DNA of 64,000 nucleotides. It comes from SIG480 sp045595365. GTDB taxonomy: Bacteria > Bacillota > Clostridia > Oscillospirales > JAAYXM01. A model generated the notes under the pieces. It worked only from the letters and a program-made list of their open reading frames with translations, was not told the DNA's origin and did not search any database. A program made the translations under genes and the position numbers. The stretch is from NCBI GenBank assembly GCA_045595365.1, contig JAZOAI010000035.1, forward strand, positions 1 through 64,000, written 5' to 3'. Shown in pieces: positions 58,625-64,000 of this stretch (its first letter is position 1; every line of letters begins with the position of its first letter).

Positions 58625-60817
58625 ATGTCATATCTTGTAATAGTGGAGTCGCCCACCAAGGTTAAAACAATCGGCAAGCATCTTGGAAGCAAGTATACAG
58701 TCAAGGCATCTATGGGACACTTGCGCGACCTTCCCAAAAGTGATATAGGAATAGATATTGACGGCGGCTTTGTCCCGAAATATCTTGCAATACGCGGAAA
58801 GAGCGCTCTTATCCGTGAGCTTCGCGCACTCGCGGCAGAAAGCGACGCCATCTATCTCGCAACTGACCCTGACCGCGAAGGAGAGGCAATTTCGTGGCAT
58901 CTTAAAGAGCTTCTTGAGCTTGATGAGAAAAAGACAAAACGCGTAACTTTTAATGAAATTACTAAAAATGCAATTCTCGAGGGAATTAAAAAGCCCCGTG
59001 ATATAGACGAAAACCTTGTAAACGCGCAACAGGCGCGCCGGCTTCTTGACAGAATCGTCGGATATAAGCTTTCTCCACTTCTCTGGAAAAAGGTCCGGTA
59101 CGGGCTTTCAGCAGGGCGTGTGCAGTCCGTTGCAACACGACTTGTAATTGACAGAGAAAACGAGATTCGAGACTTTGTCCCCCGCGAGTTCTGGACCATT
59201 GATGCGAACTTTTCAAGAATTGCGCCGAAAATCGGGAGCTTCTCCGCAAAGTTCTACGGGACCGAAGACAAGAAGATTGAACCGGCAACGGCCGAGGAAA
59301 CAAACTCAATTATCGAAAGCATCAGGAATGCAAACTTTTTCGTAAAATCCATAAAACGCGCTCAGAAAAAGCGTTCACCCGTCCCCCCGTTTATTACCTC
59401 AACTCTCCAACAGGAGGCTTCCCGCCGTTTCGGGATGTCTCCGAGCCGCACAATGGCTATTGCCCAGCAGCTTTATGAAGGAATTGAGGTTGACGGCATG
59501 GGGCTCACGGGTCTTATCACCTATATGAGAACCGACTCTCTGAGACTTGCCGACGAGGCTGTATATGCCGTCAGAAACTATATTAACTCAACCTTCGGAG
59601 AAGACTACTGCCCGAAGTCCGCGCGGGTTTTCAAAACTAAAAAAAGCGCTCAGGATGCACACGAGGCAATTCGCCCGGCATACGTTGAGCTTACTCCCGA
59701 TAAGCTGAAAAAGAATCTGACATCAGACCAATATAAGCTCTATCGCATAATCTGGTCGCGCTTCGTTGCCTGCCAGATGGAAAGCGCAGTATATAACACT
59801 ATGAGCGTTGATATTGCCGCAAACGAATACATCTTCCGCGCGACAAGCTCTAAAATAGCCTTCAAGGGCTATACAGCTGTTTATTCCGATATGGCTGCAG
59901 AGGCAGAAGATGCTCAGGCCAGCTCTCTCCCCGAGCTTTCTGAGAACGAAAAGCTCATATTTGAAGGCGAGTATAGTGAACAGCATTTTACCACTCCCCC
60001 TGCTCGCTATACTGACGGCAGTCTTATCAAGGCTATGGAAGAAAAGGGCGTTGGGCGGCCGAGTACGTACGCCCCAACAATCTCAACAATTCTTGACCGC
60101 GAATATGTTATAAAAGAAGGTAAGAGCTTAAAGCCCACCCCTCTCGGCGAGGTCGTAAACGGGCTTATGGTTGAGCAGTTTTCCGACATTATAGACGTTG
60201 AGTTCACGGCACATATGGAAGAGCAGCTTGACGAGGTCGAAGCAGGAAACAAGGACTGGAAAAAGACTCTTGAGGATTTCTATGGTCCCTTCGCAGAGGA
60301 GCTTGAGGAGGCAGAGCGCGCCCTTGAGGGCAAACGCCTGAAGGTTCCCGACGAGGTTACGGACATCGTCTGCGAGCTTTGCGGAAAAAATATGGTGGTG
60401 AAATCGGGCCGCTTCGGAAAATTCCTTGCCTGCCCCGGTTTCCCTGAATGTAAGAACACAAAGGCTATAGTTGAAGCAACTCCCGGCGAATGCCCCGAAT
60501 GCGGCGGCCAGATTCTCAAGAAAAAGTCGAAAAACGGATACTGGTACTACGGCTGTGAAAAGTTCCCGGAATGCACCTTTATGACCTGGGATGTCCCGCA
60601 GAAGGAAAAATGTGAGGTATGCGGCAAAACACTTTACAAACGCTCGGGCCGCGGCTCGAAGAAGATGTTCTGTGCAAACCCGAAATGTGAAAAATACGAA
60701 CCGCAGGAAGACAGAAGCAAGGCTTCCGAGAAGAAAAAGGCTTCTTCAAAAACCGCAAAGAAGGCAGTTAAAAAAACCACATCAAAAAAGAGTTCGGAGA
60801 AGAAAAAGAGTGAGTAA
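58625..60817 (+). CDS. topA: DNA topoisomerase I
   Basis: Relaxes negative supercoils. The 730 residues begin with the Toprim domain (VIVESPTKVKTI at the start, ATDPDREGEAISWHL near 80). The catalytic Tyr is in GLITYMRTDSLR near 300. Three C-terminal zinc ribbons follow: CELCGK...CPGFPEC, CPECGG...CEKFPEC and CEVCGK...CANPKC. A Lys/Ser-rich tail ends the protein. It follows dprA as in Bacillus. Confidence 0.98.
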   Translation: MSYLVIVESPTKVKTIGKHLGSKYTVKASMGHLRDLPKSDIGIDIDGGFVPKYLAIRGKSALIRELRALAAESDAIYLATDPDREGEAISWHLKELLELDEKKTKRVTFNEITKNAILEGIKKPRDIDENLVNAQQARRLLDRIVGYKLSPLLWKKVRYGLSAGRVQSVATRLVIDRENEIRDFVPREFWTIDANFSRIAPKIGSFSAKFYGTEDKKIEPATAEETNSIIESIRNANFFVKSIKRAQKKRSPVPPFITSTLQQEASRRFGMSPSRTMAIAQQLYEGIEVDGMGLTGLITYMRTDSLRLADEAVYAVRNYINSTFGEDYCPKSARVFKTKKSAQDAHEAIRPAYVELTPDKLKKNLTSDQYKLYRIIWSRFVACQMESAVYNTMSVDIAANEYIFRATSSKIAFKGYTAVYSDMAAEAEDAQASSLPELSENEKLIFEGEYSEQHFTTPPARYTDGSLIKAMEEKGVGRPSTYAPTISTILDREYVIKEGKSLKPTPLGEVVNGLMVEQFSDIIDVEFTAHMEEQLDEVEAGNKDWKKTLEDFYGPFAEELEEAERALEGKRLKVPDEVTDIVCELCGKNMVVKSGRFGKFLACPGFPECKNTKAIVEATPGECPECGGQILKKKSKNGYWYYGCEKFPECTFMTWDVPQKEKCEVCGKTLYKRSGRGSKKMFCANPKCEKYEPQEDRSKASEKKKASSKTAKKAVKKTTSKKSSEKKKSE

Positions 60818-62135
60818 TGCATACGTTATAGGAGCGGGGCTTGCGGGGTGCGAAGCTGCCTGGCAGCTTGCCGAGCGAGGTGTAGATGTCACCCTTTTTG
60901 AGATGAAGCCCGAAAAAAAGACTCCCGCGCATAAATCAGACGGTTTTGCAGAGCTTGTCTGCTCAAACTCTCTCCGCGCGGCAGCGCTTGAAAATGCAGT
61001 TGGGCTCTTAAAAGAGGAGATGCGCCGTCTTAATTCCATAATTATGCAGGCTGCAGACTCTACCCGCGTTGAAGCAGGCGGTGCGCTTGCAGTTGACCGC
61101 GAAAGGTTTTCCGAGTATATTACCGAAAGCATTAAAAATCATAAGCATATAACCGTGAAGCATCTGGAGATAGAAGAGCTTCCTGACGTCCGCCCGCTGA
61201 TCGTCGCAACCGGCCCGCTTACGCAGGAGCCTCTTGCGTCTTCCATTCGCGAAAAGCTCGGCTCTGACGAGTTTTTGGGTTTTTTTGATGCGGCGGCACC
61301 TATCGTTACGTTTGACAGCATAGATATGAACAGCGCATACTTTAAGTCGCGATATGACAAAGGCAGTGCCGATTATATCAACTGCCCGATGACTGAAGCC
61401 CAGTACACGGCGTTTGTAAACGAGCTTGTCTCTGCAGAGTGTGCGCTTCTTCACGGGTTTGAAGATTCATCTGTTTTTGAGGGGTGTATGCCGGTTGAGG
61501 TTATGGCAAAGCGCGGATTTGAAACCCTGCGTTTCGGCCCGCTCAAGCCCGTAGGGCTTCGCGACCCGAAAACGGGGCAGACGCCTTATGCCGTAGTTCA
61601 GCTTCGCCGCGATAACCGCGAAGGCACGCTGTATAACCTTGTAGGATTTCAAACGCATCTCAAATTCGGAGAGCAAAAAAGAGTTTTTTCGATGATTCCG
61701 GCGCTTAAAAATGCGGAATTTGTCAGATACGGCGTTATGCATAGAAATACATATATTAAATCTCCGGAGCTTTTGAATCGGGATTACTCGCTCCGAGGCG
61801 ACGATATGTTATACTTTGCAGGGCAGATGACAGGCGTTGAGGGGTATGTTGAATCCGCAGCTTCCGGGCTACTCGCGGGTCTTTCGCTTGCGTGCAAGCT
61901 TTGCGGCAAGGAGGTTCCGCAGTTTCCTCAGGAAACTGCGATAGGCGCGCTTTCTGTGTATGTAAGCTCCGGGAGTATCGGCGATTTTCAGCCGATGAAC
62001 ATAACCTTCGGCATCATTCCTCCGCTTTCTGAGCGAATTCGTGTAAAAAAAGAGAAGAACGCGGCGCTTGCGAAACGTTCTCTTGACATAATAGACAGGA
62101 TTTCCGAAAATTTACGAGGGGATGAAAACATATGA
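60810..62135 (+). CDS. trmFO: methylenetetrahydrofolate-tRNA-(uracil-5-)-methyltransferase TrmFO
   Basis: Folate- and FAD-dependent enzyme making 5-methyluridine 54 in tRNA. It has 441 residues from a GTG start with GGAG ten bases before, overlapping topA by eight bases. YVIGAGLAGCEAAWQLAERG is the FAD motif. CSNSLRAAALENAVGLLKEEM, NCPMTEAQY and YFAGQMTGVEGYVESAASG are family signatures, each present in full. Confidence 0.96.
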   Translation: MSNAYVIGAGLAGCEAAWQLAERGVDVTLFEMKPEKKTPAHKSDGFAELVCSNSLRAAALENAVGLLKEEMRRLNSIIMQAADSTRVEAGGALAVDRERFSEYITESIKNHKHITVKHLEIEELPDVRPLIVATGPLTQEPLASSIREKLGSDEFLGFFDAAAPIVTFDSIDMNSAYFKSRYDKGSADYINCPMTEAQYTAFVNELVSAECALLHGFEDSSVFEGCMPVEVMAKRGFETLRFGPLKPVGLRDPKTGQTPYAVVQLRRDNREGTLYNLVGFQTHLKFGEQKRVFSMIPALKNAEFVRYGVMHRNTYIKSPELLNRDYSLRGDDMLYFAGQMTGVEGYVESAASGLLAGLSLACKLCGKEVPQFPQETAIGALSVYVSSGSIGDFQPMNITFGIIPPLSERIRVKKEKNAALAKRSLDIIDRISENLRGDENI

Positions 62136-63157
62136 GAATTATACTTGATACGATGGGCAGCGACAACGGTGCTGCAGAGTTTGTCCGGGGAGCATATATG
62201 GCCCTTGATACTCTTGATATTGATATTTCCCTTGTCGGAAATGAGAAGGAGCTTCTCTCGCTTGTTTCGGAAGCCGACCCGGAAGGGAAGTTTAAAGACA
62301 GAATCTCCGTTATCAACGCGAGCGAGGTTGTAGATATGAACGATGACCCGCTCGCTGTTATGAAATCAAAGCCTGATTCTTCAATGATTGTTGCACTGAA
62401 GCTTTTAGCCGAAGGCGCTGGGGATGCTCTTGTATCAGGTGGCAATACCGGCGCGCTCCTTACCCAGGCAACGCTTATATTAAAGAGGATTCGCGGAATC
62501 CGCCGTGCGGCGCTTGCTCCGATTACGCCGACAGCCTCAGGTTCATCTCTTCTTATTGACAGCGGAGCAAACGCAGAATGCACACCCGAATATCTCTACC
62601 AATTCGCACTTATGGGTTCCTTCTATGCTGAGCATACTATAGGTATCCCCGCACCACGAGTCGGGCTTCTCAACAACGGCGCTGAGGAGCATAAAGGTGA
62701 CGAGCTTCACCGCGAGGCCCATAAGCTTCTCCTTGATGCACACAACAGAGGTGAAATAAACTTTATCGGAAACATTGAAGGGCGCGACGGCCCGCTCGGC
62801 GCGGCTGACGTTATCGTCTCTGACGGCTTTTCCGGCAATATCTACCTCAAAACAATGGAAGGCATCGGCCTTTTCTTCACAAAAGAGCTTAAAAATATTT
62901 TTTATTCATCCCTTATCGGAAAGCTCTCGGGGCTTTTGCTCAAATCGGCAATCAACTCCTTCCGCAAGAAGGTGGACTATAACAACGCAGGCGGTGCCCC
63001 GCTTCTTGGTGTCAGAAGACCTGTCATCAAGGCTCACGGCTCTGCAAAAGCTGTCGCGATTTGCAACTGCATAATTCAGGCGAAGGAATATTCTGATTCG
63101 GGTATAGCCGAAAAAATATCCCAAAGCCTTAAAAAAGAGGAAAAAACAGATGAGTAA
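62132..63157 (+). CDS. plsX: phosphate acyltransferase PlsX
   Basis: Forms acyl-phosphate from acyl-ACP for phospholipid synthesis. It has 341 residues with LDTMGSDNG at the start, VSGGNTGALLTQATLIL near residue 100, LLNNGAEEHKG near 178 and VSDGFSGNIYLKTMEG near 229. It overlaps trmFO by four bases and rnc by eight, so the acpP gene often found between plsX and rnc is absent. Confidence 0.97.
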   Translation: MRIILDTMGSDNGAAEFVRGAYMALDTLDIDISLVGNEKELLSLVSEADPEGKFKDRISVINASEVVDMNDDPLAVMKSKPDSSMIVALKLLAEGAGDALVSGGNTGALLTQATLILKRIRGIRRAALAPITPTASGSSLLIDSGANAECTPEYLYQFALMGSFYAEHTIGIPAPRVGLLNNGAEEHKGDELHREAHKLLLDAHNRGEINFIGNIEGRDGPLGAADVIVSDGFSGNIYLKTMEGIGLFFTKELKNIFYSSLIGKLSGLLLKSAINSFRKKVDYNNAGGAPLLGVRRPVIKAHGSAKAVAICNCIIQAKEYSDSGIAEKISQSLKKEEKTDE

Positions 63158-63854
63158 GACACCCGGTGCGCCCGATCTCGGTGCATTTCAAAAAAGAATA
63201 GGTTATTTCTTTAAAAACGAAGCTCTTCTCATAAACGCGCTCACCCACAGCTCCTATGCAAACGAGAACAGGGCGAGCGGCATTCAGGATAATGAAAGAC
63301 TTGAGTTTCTCGGTGATGCTGTGCTTGGTATGAACACCGCACTCTATCTTTTCAAGAAATACCCCGACGAGCCCGAGGGCGAAATGACGAAAATGCGCGC
63401 TTCTCTCGTCTGCACAGGGGCACTTTGTGAGCGCGCACGCGAAATAAAGCTTGGCGATGTCCTACTCCTTGGTCACGGTGAAGAAAGCGGTGGCGGACGT
63501 GAGCGTGACTCTATCCTTGCCGATGCTTTTGAGGCTATAATCGGCGCGATATATCTCGATGCGGGAGAAGAAGAAGCTCTCCGTTTTATAAGAAAGTTTG
63601 TGTTCGACGGCGAGGGCGAGCTTTCGGGCAAAATATCCGACTACAAAACAACGCTTCAGGAAATCGTTCAGAAAAACCGCGGTGAAAGGCTTTCTTACCG
63701 TATGCTCGAGTCCAACGGCCCCGACCACGAGCGAAGCTTCGTCGTTGAGGTTTTAATTAACAGCAACCCTGTCGGAAAAGGCGCCGGGCACAGCAAGAAG
63801 GAAGCTGAGCAGATGGCGGCAAGGGAAGCTCTGAAGCTTATGGGAATGGAATAA
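63150..63854 (+). CDS. rnc: ribonuclease III
   Basis: Cleaves double-stranded RNA in rRNA and mRNA processing. The 234 residues comprise the catalytic domain with NERLEFLGDAVLGM near residue 47 and DAFEAIIGAIYLDAG near 125, and the double-stranded RNA-binding domain (~160-234) ending in GHSKKEAEQMAAREAL. Confidence 0.97.
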   Translation: MSKTPGAPDLGAFQKRIGYFFKNEALLINALTHSSYANENRASGIQDNERLEFLGDAVLGMNTALYLFKKYPDEPEGEMTKMRASLVCTGALCERAREIKLGDVLLLGHGEESGGGRERDSILADAFEAIIGAIYLDAGEEEALRFIRKFVFDGEGELSGKISDYKTTLQEIVQKNRGERLSYRMLESNGPDHERSFVVEVLINSNPVGKGAGHSKKEAEQMAAREALKLMGME

Positions 63855-64000
63855 TGGGTTCTGTTATTCCGATTTTTATTCCGCACGTCGGATGTCCCCA
63901 CGACTGTATCTTCTGTAATCAGAAGAAAATCGCAGGAACGCTTTCGCCCGTTGAGGCAGGCGAGGTTTCGCGTATAATTTCCGACTCACTCAAAAATGCA
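63854..64000 (+). CDS. radical SAM protein, N-terminal fragment (Elp3/YhcC-like; runs off right edge)
   Basis: The visible 49 residues open with MGSVIPIFIPHVGCPHDCIF, and the CPHDCIFCNQKKI stretch carries the CxxxCxxC iron-sulphur motif of radical SAM enzymes. The IPIFIPHxGCPxxCIFCNQ opening is typical of Elp3-like proteins that follow rnc in many Clostridia. The ATG overlaps the rnc stop by one base. The rest lies outside the window. Confidence 0.88.
   Translation, partial: MGSVIPIFIPHVGCPHDCIFCNQKKIAGTLSPVEAGEVSRIISDSLKNA

Noticed and set aside
1..64000. tRNA, rRNA, tmRNA, SRP or RNase P RNA genes
   Set aside because: None of the conserved signatures was noticed in the intergenic stretches, which are mostly short or filled by repeats; a dedicated scan could still find one.
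1..64000. defence system, prophage or biosynthetic cluster
   Set aside because: Apart from the IS end and repeats, the window is housekeeping operons. No integrase, phage structural, restriction, toxin-antitoxin or polyketide/peptide synthase genes were found.

Overview
The window looks like chromosomal DNA of a Gram-positive member of the Clostridia, most likely a gut-type Oscillospirales/Ruminococcaceae-like or Christensenella-like lineage. The gene orders are those of Firmicutes (rimP-nusA-ylxR-ylxQ-infB-rbfA-nrnA-truB-ribF, dnaG-rpoD, uvrBA, ftsEX with an M23 hydrolase, dprA-topA-trmFO, ktrBA). There is a T-box leader, strong sigma-A promoters with 17-nt spacers and purine-rich ribosome binding sites. 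TTG and GTG starts are frequent. Intergenic DNA carries palindromic repeats of a kind common in gut Clostridia assemblies. The rank below class is inference. No rRNA, tRNA or CRISPR array was found.

Left part (1-13.7 kb), mostly minus strand: the first ~130 bases are the end of an IS30-family insertion sequence whose transposase runs off the left edge. A repeat-filled spacer follows, then a large secreted protein with three internal repeats (645-4166), a second repeat-filled spacer, an orphan sugar-type lipoprotein (5096-6640), and a cysK-like gene with a stand-alone GMP synthase ATPase subunit. On the plus strand is a YitT-like membrane protein with an unrecognised C-terminal domain. Last comes a GntR-ATPase-permease (YtrABC-like) operon with a palindromic operator at its promoter. 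A third repeat island (13.7-14.3 kb) precedes an AT-rich orphan gene.

Middle part (15.1-30.1 kb), plus strand, probably one long transcription unit ending at a bidirectional terminator: an FAD-dependent oxidoreductase, an anion permease, uvrB, uvrA, a dGTPase-like HD protein, dnaG, rpoD, an amidohydrolase, a homocysteine S-methyltransferase domain, a TatD nuclease and an aromatic-acid-exporter-like protein. Facing it on the minus strand is a T-box-controlled pair, a TrpB2-type tryptophan synthase beta chain and a pyridoxal kinase.

Right part (32.8-64 kb), plus strand: a hemolysin III-type protein; cell-wall precursor genes ddl and murI; a DUF1934 protein and an S41 protease; the translation operon from rimP to ribF, in which rbfA and nrnA are fused in one frame; a PucR-type regulator followed by ftsE, ftsX, an M23 peptidase and a CtpA-like protease; and a long operon from greA and lysS through ktrBA, trmH, dprA, topA, trmFO, plsX and rnc to a truncated radical SAM gene at the right edge.

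The most unusual points are the RbfA-NrnA fusion, the T-box linking TrpB2 with vitamin B6 salvage, the archaeal-like split GMP synthase, altered motifs in the CysK and MurI homologues, the three-repeat exoprotein, the YitT C-terminal domain, and an IS30 leader able to pair with its own start codon. All functions are inferred from sequence; no searches were run.
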